NCBI RefSeq assembly: GCF_020075705.1
Contig: NZ_JAIQUM010000108.1
Location: 1-11,915, forward strand
DNA length: 11,915 bases
Reading direction: 5' to 3'
DNA from: Metabacillus rhizolycopersici
GTDB taxonomy: Bacteria > Bacillota > Bacilli > Bacillales > Bacillaceae
Shown piece by piece: positions 5,433 to 10,607 of the stretch. Made by a program: the position numbers and the translations under genes. Below the pieces are notes generated by a model that was not told the DNA's origin, made no database searches, and saw only the letters and a program-made list of their open reading frames with translations. The stretch's first letter is position 1; each line of letters starts with the position of its first letter.

Positions 5433-5855
5433 TTGGATACTCAAAAAATGAAAGATGTTATTAGACATCGTTATCCATTTCTTTTAGTAGATAGGATTTT
5501 GGAATTAGACGAAGGAAAAAGAGCAATAGGGATAAAAAATGTGACAGCCAATGAGCCTTTTTTTAATGGACATTTTCCTGATTATCCTGTTATGCCAGGT
5601 GTATTAATTGTTGAGGCATTAGCTCAAGTAAGTGCAGTTATTATGCTAACTAAAGAAGGAAATCAAGGGCGATTGGGGCTTTTAGCAGGTATAGATAAAT
5701 GTCGTTTTAAAAAGCAAGTAAAGCCAGGAGATCAAATTCGTCTTGAAGTTGAAATCGTTCGATTAAAAGGCCCTATTGGGAAAGGAAAAGGTATCGCTAC
5801 CGTTGATGGAGAATTAGTCTGCGAGACAGAACTGATATTTGCATTCGGTGATTAA
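5433..5855 (+). CDS. fabZ: 3-hydroxyacyl-ACP dehydratase FabZ (paralogue)
   Basis: FabZ removes water from 3-hydroxyacyl-ACP in each round of fatty-acid elongation. The 140-residue product is normal FabZ length and shows [11 protein letters not shown] (12-22), the active-site stretch [15 protein letters not shown] (43-57) with catalytic H47, and E61 in IVEALAQ. One oddity is VIRHRYP where most have a Pro before the His. The open frame extends back to 5361, but GGGAGGTG (5417-5424) lies inside that extension and FabZ homology begins at DTQKMKD. A TTG start at 5433 therefore fits best, with TTG at 5427 as the alternative. The gene follows the phosphatase by about 75 bp. Bacillus usually keeps its housekeeping fabZ elsewhere, so this is probably a second copy under FapR control. 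Confidence 0.9.
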   Translation: MDTQKMKDVIRHRYPFLLVDRILELDEGKRAIGIKNVTANEPFFNGHFPDYPVMPGVLIVEALAQVSAVIMLTKEGNQGRLGLLAGIDKCRFKKQVKPGDQIRLEVEIVRLKGPIGKGKGIATVDGELVCETELIFAFGD

Positions 5856-5892
5856 AAGCCTTTAAAAAATGATAGAGACTGAGGTGAGGATG

Positions 5893-6041
5893 TTGAGAAG
5901 CGGGGAAGAAATAATGGAATTAGGAATGAAGTTTGCGCTTAACTGTGAAAAAATTAGACTCTTTACTCTGGAGGGGTCACGAACAAATACCAATATTCCG
6001 AAAGACGATTTTCAAGATTATGATTTTAGTTATTTTGTTAC
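5893..6041 (+). pseudogene. aadK: aadK-like aminoglycoside 6-adenylyltransferase, 5' part (interrupted)
   Basis: Codons 1-50 of an ANT(6)-type adenylyltransferase, which inactivates streptomycin by adding AMP. The nucleotidyltransferase signature is here: TLEGSR (25-30) and DYD (42-44). The start is probably TTG at 5893, because GAGGTG (5881-5886) lies 6 nt upstream and residues RSGEEIM align with the RSEQEMM start of B. subtilis AadK as I recall it. ATG at 5890 and 5869 are alternatives. Homology stops at YFVT inside codon 50, where the IS200/IS605-type element begins. Read-through continues into the element to a stop at 6163-6165, giving a chimeric ~90-residue peptide without the C-terminal domain. 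It starts 37 nt after fabZ ends, so co-transcription is likely. Confidence 0.85.
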
Positions 6042-6058
6042 GGATTTTCCCGAACGAG

Positions 6059-6082
6059 AAAGCCTACTTCTTCAGAGGTGGG
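6059..6082 (+). other. IS left-end guide and hairpin
   Basis: AAAG (6059-6062) directly precedes an 8-bp stem-loop (6063-6082) with loop TTCA; two pairs are G-T wobbles and there are no mismatches. In the IS200/IS605 model the guide pairs with the cleavage site TTAC 17 nt upstream on single-stranded DNA, and TnpA binds the hairpin. Confidence 0.75.
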
Positions 6083-6092
6083 ATGATAGTGA

Positions 6093-6139
6093 GGTTGAAA
6101 CAGGCGTATCTTTAGATACGTTAATGTTTCAACTTTTTT
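6093..6139 (+). terminator. Terminator inside the IS left end, upstream of tnpB
   Basis: GTTGAAACA (6094-6102) and TGTTTCAAC (6125-6133) form a perfect 9-bp outer stem. CGTATC-TTTA-GATACG forms a 6-bp inner stem, and TTTTTT (6134-6139) follows. It would stop transcription entering from aadK and so shield tnpB from host promoters. It also ends the truncated aadK transcript. Confidence 0.75.
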
Positions 6140-6161
6140 GTTCTTTAAACGAGCGTATTCT

Positions 6162-6191
6162 TTGAATTGGAAACTGATGTTCTTATATAAT
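6162..6191 (+). promoter_or_regulatory. tnpB promoter
   Basis: TTGAAT (6162-6167), an 18-nt spacer and a perfect TATAAT (6186-6191) lie just after the internal terminator and 42 bp before the tnpB start. The element therefore has its own promoter for tnpB. Confidence 0.5.
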
Positions 6192-6233
6192 TGAACTATA
6201 AATTTAGTTTAAAAATGGGAAAGGAGGAAAAAC

Positions 6234-7568
6234 ATGTTTGTAACTCACTCATTCAAAATACCTTACGATGAAAAATTATATTCAGAATTAAGGTTCATGC
6301 AACGAGAAGCTGCTTCCGTTTGGAATGATATTGTCAGAGAAGCAACATCTTATTATTTTGCTTTCAAAAAGTGGTTGAGTAAAACGGAAATACAAACAGT
6401 ACGGAAGCAAACGTATAATCTTCATTCTCAAACTGTTCAAGCCATCGCAGATAAGTATGAAGCGAATCGTGAAACGATACGTAAATTGAGAAAAACTAAT
6501 AAAAAGGCAAAATATCCATGGAAAAGAAAATACTATTATTGTATTCCATTAAAGAAAGCTTCAATGGATATTTCAATTGAAACAATTAAAATTAAAAAAT
6601 CCGAATACGAACTATCACTTCCAGAATTATTAATTAAAAAGAAAAAGAAGAATTGGAATGAAAAGTACCCTAAGAAGAACAAATCTATTTCGATTCCTAA
6701 TCTTTCAAAAGAAAATTTAAAAAATTGTAACTATGCTGAGGTTGTTTGGCGAAACGGAGCATACTGGTTTTGTTATTCTGTTTCCGAACCAGAAAAAGAT
6801 ATTTCCTCTCTTAAATTTAAAGTGGCAGGTGGAGATTTAGGTGAAATCCACGCTATAACGGTAGCTACTGAAGACAAAGCTTTATTGTTGTCAGGTCGAG
6901 CGATGCGTAGTATATCGCAATTCAGAGCAAAGGCATTAGCCGATTTGAGTAAGAAAATGTCTCGTTGTAAAAAGGGCTCTCGACAATGGAAGAAATATAA
7001 AAAAGCAAGAGTAAGAATTCGTCAAAAGACAAAAAATTCACTCGAAGAGTTAGAGCATAAAACAACAAAAGAAGTTGTTTCTTTTTTAGAAAAAGAAAAT
7101 GTGACTAACCTTGTAATCGGGAACGTGTCTGGTATTGAAAAGAATACAAAGAAAAACGGAAAAAAGAAACGAAAAAACACTAAAAAAAGACGACAACAGT
7201 TATCTCTTTGGAATCAGGGTAAAATCAAGCAGAAATTAAAGTACAAAGCCCAACTAAAGGGTATAACTGTTGAAGAGACAGAAGAAAGTTATACATCTCA
7301 GGATTGTACGTTTTGCGGTAGCCGACATCAAGCAAGCGGAAGAAATTTCAAATGTTCTGTTCATAAAACAGAAATCCATCGTGATATTAATGGAGCGAAA
7401 AATATGGCGCGTAAGAAATATCACATGGAAATAAAACCACTTATTTCGGTTCTATATAAACAACCTGTTTGGTATAAAAGATTTTTGTCAATGGAGGAAA
7501 GACAAAAAACAAAACATCCAAATGATAAACCTAAAAAGGAAAAAAGTATCGCCGTACGGACGGCGTAG
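6234..7568 (+). CDS. tnpB: TnpB, RNA-guided endonuclease of an IS200/IS605 element
   Basis: A 444-residue TnpB (OrfB_IS605), an RNA-guided RuvC-like nuclease ancestral to Cas12. The N-terminal OrfB domain starts FVTHSFKIPYDEKLY. RuvC-I is AGGDLGEIHAI with D201, and RuvC-III is IHRDINGAKNM with D384. The RuvC-II stretch NLVIGNVSGIE (292-302) has N297 where an acidic residue is usual; E302 is near, so catalytic competence is uncertain. The zinc-finger region has C358-x2-C361 and then C374-x2-H377, with His instead of the usual fourth Cys. Lys-rich segments at 208-270 and 301-325 suit RNA/DNA binding. After RuvC-III there is a ~50-residue basic tail whose DNA probably also encodes part of the guide-RNA scaffold. 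AAAGGAGG precedes the ATG. Confidence 0.95.
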   Translation: MFVTHSFKIPYDEKLYSELRFMQREAASVWNDIVREATSYYFAFKKWLSKTEIQTVRKQTYNLHSQTVQAIADKYEANRETIRKLRKTNKKAKYPWKRKYYYCIPLKKASMDISIETIKIKKSEYELSLPELLIKKKKKNWNEKYPKKNKSISIPNLSKENLKNCNYAEVVWRNGAYWFCYSVSEPEKDISSLKFKVAGGDLGEIHAITVATEDKALLLSGRAMRSISQFRAKALADLSKKMSRCKKGSRQWKKYKKARVRIRQKTKNSLEELEHKTTKEVVSFLEKENVTNLVIGNVSGIEKNTKKNGKKKRKNTKKRRQQLSLWNQGKIKQKLKYKAQLKGITVEETEESYTSQDCTFCGSRHQASGRNFKCSVHKTEIHRDINGAKNMARKKYHMEIKPLISVLYKQPVWYKRFLSMEERQKTKHPNDKPKKEKSIAVRTA

Positions 7569-7735
7569 TAGGCACAGACCTTGCCCTTTTGATAGACCGT
7601 TTTTCTCTATCGAAAGTTGTTCGCCCAAGTTTCGCCTCTGCTACTTCTTTTGGGAGTTTGTAAGTGAAATGTTTGCGAAAAAGAATCCCATTGCTTTAGC
7701 TGTGGGAGTGGTCAAGGATATGGATTATTTCAAAA
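7550..7735 (+). ncRNA. Putative reRNA (omega-RNA) of TnpB with its guide
   Basis: TnpB guide RNAs come from the right end of the element: scaffold from the tnpB 3' end to the element boundary, then a guide of ~16-20 nt from flanking DNA. Here a GC-rich hairpin (CGCCGT at 7550-7555, ACGGCG at 7560-7565) overlaps the last codons of tnpB. About 150 nt of non-coding structured sequence follows, ending in the right-end hairpin and TCAA (7715). The guide would begin at 7716 (GGATATGGATTATTTC), which is aadK sequence. The target motif would be TTAC. The 5' end is an estimate; processing cannot be seen from sequence. Confidence 0.6.
7683..7715 (+). other. IS right-end guide, hairpin and cleavage site
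   Basis: GAAT (7683-7686) is followed by the hairpin 7687-7706: stem CCCATTGC / GCTGTGGG with a T-T mismatch and loop TTTA. Linker AGTGG and cleavage site TCAA (7712-7715) complete the end. An unpaired T in the stem is typical of IS608-type hairpins recognised by TnpA. Confidence 0.8.
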
Positions 7736-8430
7736 AAAGTGATGATTGGTTAAGTTATTTTGGTGACAGGATCATGATGCAACAACCAGAAGCAATGGAA
7801 TTATATCCGCCTGAATTAGGGAATTGGTACTCGTATCTGATGATTTTTGAAGATGGTACGAAAATTGACCTTACACTTATTCCACTTAATGAATATGAAG
7901 ACTATTTCAAAAATAGTGATGGACTAGTTGAAGTGTTATTAGATAAAGATAACCTTATTCAAAATACAGTTATGGCGACAGATAGCATGTACCACATTCA
8001 AAAGCCAAGTGAACAATCATTTGATGACTGTTGTAATGAGTTTTGGCTAACATCTACATATGTTGTAAAAGGTCTTGCTAGAAGGGAAATTCTTTTTGCT
8101 ATTGATCTTATGAATAGGGCATTTCGTCCAAGTTTGCACACGATGTTGCGGTGGAAGGTTGGAATGGAAACGGATTTTTCTTTAAGCATAGGAAAATCTG
8201 ATAGGTTCTTAAAAAAATATGTTTCTGAAGACATATGGAATAAAGTTTTATCTACTTACGATATGGGATCATATCCAAAAATGTGGGAAGCGCTTTATAC
8301 TAGTATTGAATTATTTAGAGAAGCTTCTCACTGTATCGCAGAAACATATGGTTATAAATATCCTGATTATGATGAAAAAGTGAGCATATATATAGAAAGA
8401 ATTCGTCAAAAATATACCCAATTACTATAA
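7716..8430 (+). pseudogene. aadK: aadK-like aminoglycoside 6-adenylyltransferase, 3' part (interrupted)
   Basis: This is codons 50-287 plus the stop of the gene begun at 5893. Homology to AadK/ANT(6) resumes at DMDYFKKSDDWLSYFGDRIMMQ and continues through ELYPPELGNWYSYL, KIDLTLIPLNE, FDDCCNEFWLTSTYVVKGLARREILFAIDLMN and the C-terminal YGYKYPDYDEKV. The open frame extends upstream to an ATG at 7522, but residues before 7717 are read from the tnpB 3' end and the IS right end. They have no adenylyltransferase similarity and no ribosome binding site at a suitable place. No stop or frameshift is seen in either half. Without GSR and DYD, which lie in the 5' part, this half cannot be active alone. 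The intact gene would be 287 residues, against about 284 for B. subtilis AadK. Confidence 0.9.
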
Positions 8431-8505
8431 TTGTGAAGGATCAAAACGATGCAAGTCTTATTTCTATCATACATATGATTAGCAAAGAAAGGGGATTTAC
8501 GATCT

Positions 8506-8940
8506 ATGTGGAGGAATTATATCCAATCGGTCACATCTGGTTATCAATTTAAAGAACCTGCAACTAAATCAGAAATTGGTCAAATAAAAGAGAAATTACA
8601 AGTTGATTTACCAGCCGAATTAAGAGAGTTATTTAATGAAACGAATGGAGTGTTTGATGAGTACCATTGTCCGCTAATTTGGTCAATCGATCAGATCGTC
8701 AAGGACAACTTGTTCTTTAGAAATTTCGCTGATTATAAGGACATTTTCATGCCATTTGATCATTTACTCTTCTTTTCTGATGCTGGAAATGGTGATTTAT
8801 TTGGATATCGGATATTAAACGGAAGTATCCAGACAGAGGATATTTTTGTTTGGGATCATGAATCGGATAGTAGAAAGTGGATTGCTTCTTCTCTAAAGGA
8901 CTTCATTGAAGGATGGGCGAATGATAGAATTTCTGTTTAG
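8506..8940 (+). CDS. SMI1/KNR4 (SUKH) family protein
   Basis: A 144-residue soluble acidic protein with the layout of the SMI1/KNR4 fold. An N-terminal segment PATKSEIGQIKEKLQVDLPAELRELFNETNG (residues 18-48) matches the family's I-x-x-x-E-x-x-L-x-x-x-LP-x-x-L/Y-x-x-F/L-x-x-x-NG pattern. FSDAGNGDLFGY (88-99) is the characteristic central motif, followed by IFVWDHESDSRKWIASSLKDFI. SUKH proteins are often immunity proteins against secreted or polymorphic toxins, but stand-alone copies are frequent and no toxin gene lies next to this one. The start at 8506 has AAAGGGGAT upstream at a rather long spacing. It follows the aadK-like gene by 75 bp in the same direction, without a clear terminator between them. 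Confidence 0.85.
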   Translation: MWRNYIQSVTSGYQFKEPATKSEIGQIKEKLQVDLPAELRELFNETNGVFDEYHCPLIWSIDQIVKDNLFFRNFADYKDIFMPFDHLLFFSDAGNGDLFGYRILNGSIQTEDIFVWDHESDSRKWIASSLKDFIEGWANDRISV

Positions 8941-9075
8941 GTGCCGCATCTTCATATACAGTGGCTGAAATGGAGTATATTTGAAAAATTCACAATCACT
9001 ACACAAGTCATATGAAGACTGGAGTATACGTAGAATAAGTATAGTTCAAAACAATTTCTCTCCAGAGCAAATCGC

Positions 9076-9118
9076 TTGAAAACAAACTAATTCATGGATA
9101 TAGTTAGCATACTAACTA
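9076..9118 (+). promoter_or_regulatory. marR promoter with overlapping MarR-type operator
   Basis: TTGAAA (9076-9081), a 17-nt spacer and TATAGT (9099-9104) form a good SigA promoter. A 7-bp perfect inverted repeat, TAGTTAG (9101-9107) and CTAACTA (9112-9118), overlaps the -10 and the likely transcription start. Its core TTAGCATACTAA matches the palindrome at 9792-9803 in 11 of 12 positions. The layout implies autorepression. Confidence 0.6.
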
Positions 9119-9143
9119 GTTACTACTGAAAGAAGGTGGTCTA

Positions 9144-9560
9144 TTGATTGAGGACGAAATTCGGGGAATTCTTGATGAACTATCGGCAAAAACGCGGAGG
9201 AATTATTCGGAAATGTTGCGCGAGCTCGGTCTTCATATAGGTCAAGATCAGCTATTATGCCGATTGTGGAAAGAGGATGGTGTTACACAGAGCCAGTTAA
9301 GCGAACGGTTGACTTGTGAACCTCCAACTGTTGCCAATATGGTAAAGGCATTGGAAAACTACGGTTTAATCTACCGACATCGTGATCAATTAGATGCTAG
9401 AGTCAACAGAGTCTATTTAACACCTAAGGGTCAGGACCTAAAAGAGCCGATTGAAAAGGTTTGGAGAAAGCAGCAGGATAAATTATTGGATGGAATGTCA
9501 TCTGAGGAGCTTTTAGTCTTAAAAAAGCTTTTAAAGAAAATGGCTGAGAATCTATCATAA
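9144..9560 (+). CDS. MarR family transcriptional regulator
   Basis: A 138-residue winged-helix repressor of normal MarR length. The helix-turn-helix is VTQSQLSERLTCEPPTVANMV-type sequence at residues 47-67. The wing contains RHRDQLDARVNRVYLTPKG (78-96) with the conserved D-x-R pattern. N- and C-terminal helices for dimerisation end in a Leu-rich SSEELLVLKKLLKKM. The start is TTG at 9144, with AGAAGGTGG (9131-9139) just upstream; no ATG is nearby. Cys39 and Cys58 could allow redox sensing as in OhrR/YodB-type MarR proteins, but this is inference. It probably controls itself and the downstream oxidoreductase genes, since the same palindrome lies at both promoters. Confidence 0.9.
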   Translation: MIEDEIRGILDELSAKTRRNYSEMLRELGLHIGQDQLLCRLWKEDGVTQSQLSERLTCEPPTVANMVKALENYGLIYRHRDQLDARVNRVYLTPKGQDLKEPIEKVWRKQQDKLLDGMSSEELLVLKKLLKKMAENLS

Positions 9561-9573
9561 GCTCGGCTTTTTA
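9543..9573 (+). terminator. Weak terminator overlapping the marR end
   Basis: GCTGAG (9543-9548) and CTCGGC (9562-9567) pair with one G-T wobble, followed by TTTTTAT. The stem is short and overlaps the coding end, so termination may be partial. Confidence 0.35.
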
Positions 9574-9782
9574 TCCCACCTTAACGGGCAGTAAAACTCT
9601 TAACGAAAGATTGGAGAGAAGCAAAGAGGATAAGTGGGAAATAACTGCCCGTAAAAGATCCGACGAAGGACAGGACGTCCAAGTCAGGTGAAGCCACAGG
9701 ATGTGGCGTTTTGAGCGTGATAAGTCTCGCTAACCATCAGTGGGGGATGAAGAAAACCCCCACTGATGGAAGTCTCACTTTA
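9572..9782 (+). ncRNA. ~200-nt structured non-coding element (ncRNA or small mobile repeat)
   Basis: No reading frame of note, but dense secondary structure. TTAACGGGCAGT (9581-9592) pairs with ACTGCCCGTAA (9644-9654). TCCCAC (9574-9579) can pair with GTGGGA (9634-9639), and the order of arms would make a pseudoknot. Next come two small hairpins exposing near-identical loops: GGAC-AGGAC-GTCC (9668-9680) and GCCAC-AGGAT-GTGGC (9693-9707). Then a perfect 13-bp hairpin (CCATCAGTGGGGG at 9734-9746, CCCCCACTGATGG at 9757-9769) leads into AAGTCTCACTTTA. The last 16 bases recur at 4230-4245. This could be a non-autonomous mobile element, a structural RNA or both. I do not recognise the family with confidence. 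Confidence 0.55.
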
Positions 9783-9790
9783 CGAAAATC

Positions 9791-9819
9791 ATTAGCATGC
9801 TAATTGTTTTCTAGATAAT
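9791..9819 (+). promoter_or_regulatory. MarR-type operator and promoter of the yhfK-like operon
   Basis: ATTAGCATGCTAAT (9791-9804) is a perfect 14-bp palindrome. TTAGCA (9792-9797), a 16-nt spacer and GATAAT (9814-9819) form a plausible promoter whose -35 lies inside the palindrome, so repressor binding would block RNA polymerase. The shared TTAGCATRCTAA core with the marR promoter, also like the SlyA/MarR-type TTAGCAAGCTAA, points to the upstream MarR protein. Confidence 0.65.
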
Positions 9820-9899
9820 AGAAGTGGAAAACGATTTGTTCACAACTTGTCCTGACGTAAAGAGATTTCAAATATAAAAATGAAGGAGCTTGATGATTC

Positions 9900-10541
9900 A
9901 TGAAAGTTTTCGTTGTTGGAGCAAATGGACAGATTGGAAAACACCTTATAAATCTATTAAAAGATAGTAAGGAACATACAGTAAGAGCGATGGTTAGAAA
10001 GAAAGAACAAGCGGATGCTTTTGAAAAGGTAGGAGTAGAAACAAGACTAGCAGATTTAGAAGGAAGTGTGGATGAAATCGTAGAAGCTGCAAAAGGCTGT
10101 GAAGCTATTGTCTTTACTGCTGGCTCTGGCGGACATACGGGTGCTGACAAAACACTTTTAATCGATTTGGACGGAGCGGCAAAAACAATCGAAGCTGCTC
10201 AGAAAATCGGCATTAAGCGTTTCGTTATGGTCAGTGCGATTCATGCCCATAGACGAGAAAAGTGGAGCAGTATCAAACATTATATGGTTGCCAAGCATCA
10301 CGCGGACAAAATCCTTGAACAAAGTGGCTTAACTTATACAATTATCCGCCCTGGTGGCTTATTGAATGAGCCGGGTACTGGAAAGGTGTCAATTGCGGAG
10401 GATTTAGAAAGAGCCTCGATTCCACGTGAAGATGTAGCGCAAACGATTGTGACGGCTTTACCGATGGAAAATACTTTTAACCGTTCATTTGACCTTGTGT
10501 CTGGTGAAGAGGTGATTTCAGATGCATTGAATAGGATTTAA
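9900..10541 (+). CDS. yhfK: NAD(P)-binding SDR family oxidoreductase, YhfK-like
   Basis: A 213-residue Rossmann-fold protein close in length and sequence to B. subtilis YhfK (about 214 residues), an atypical short-chain dehydrogenase/reductase. The dinucleotide-binding motif GANGQIG is at 7-13. LADLEGS (50-56) follows the second strand, and TAGSGGHTG lies at 73-81. S112 in MVSA and the Y128-x3-K132 motif form the catalytic set. IIRPGGL (148-154) is typical of NmrA/NAD(P)H-binding members. AAGGAG (9883-9888) precedes the ATG at 11 nt; an ATG at 9892 is out of frame. It starts an operon with the flavin oxidoreductase gene (66-bp gap) under the 9791 operator. The natural substrate is unknown; the MarR context suggests detoxification of reactive electrophiles or oxidants. 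Confidence 0.9.
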   Translation: MKVFVVGANGQIGKHLINLLKDSKEHTVRAMVRKKEQADAFEKVGVETRLADLEGSVDEIVEAAKGCEAIVFTAGSGGHTGADKTLLIDLDGAAKTIEAAQKIGIKRFVMVSAIHAHRREKWSSIKHYMVAKHHADKILEQSGLTYTIIRPGGLLNEPGTGKVSIAEDLERASIPREDVAQTIVTALPMENTFNRSFDLVSGEEVISDALNRI

Positions 10542-10607
10542 GCATTCAGATGGACGAAAGAAACTCGATTTGCTAATGGAATAAGCTGATTGGAGGAATG
10601 TGAAAAA

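Larger units (their letters stand above)
6042..7715 (+). mobile_element. IS200/IS605-family element (ISHp608-like ends, tnpB only)
   Basis: A 1,674-bp element inserted in the aadK-like gene immediately 3' of TTAC (6038-6041). The left end has guide AAAG and a perfect hairpin; the right end has guide GAAT, an imperfect hairpin and cleavage site TCAA (7712-7715). These tetranucleotides are the ones I recall for ISHp608. There is no target duplication of the kind made by DDE transposases; a shared GGAT at both junctions is chance homology. The element encodes TnpB but no Y1 transposase TnpA, so movement would need TnpA in trans. Joining 6041 to 7716 restores an uninterrupted 287-codon ORF, which confirms the boundaries independently. 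Confidence 0.9.

Noticed and set aside
7522..7715. Upstream extension of the aadK 3' open frame starting at ATG 7522
   Set aside because: It is read through the tnpB 3' end and the guide-RNA scaffold in another frame; adenylyltransferase homology begins only at 7717.
6042..7719. GGAT at both insertion junctions as a 4-bp target-site duplication
   Set aside because: A duplication would suggest a DDE transposase, but the element encodes only TnpB and its ends carry IS608-type guides, hairpins and TTAC/TCAA sites. The GGAT match is best read as chance identity between the IS left end and the flank.
9800..10150. 116-codon minus-strand frame opposite the yhfK-like gene
   Set aside because: It is the reverse shadow of a well-supported gene with clear Rossmann motifs and has no ribosome binding site or family resemblance.
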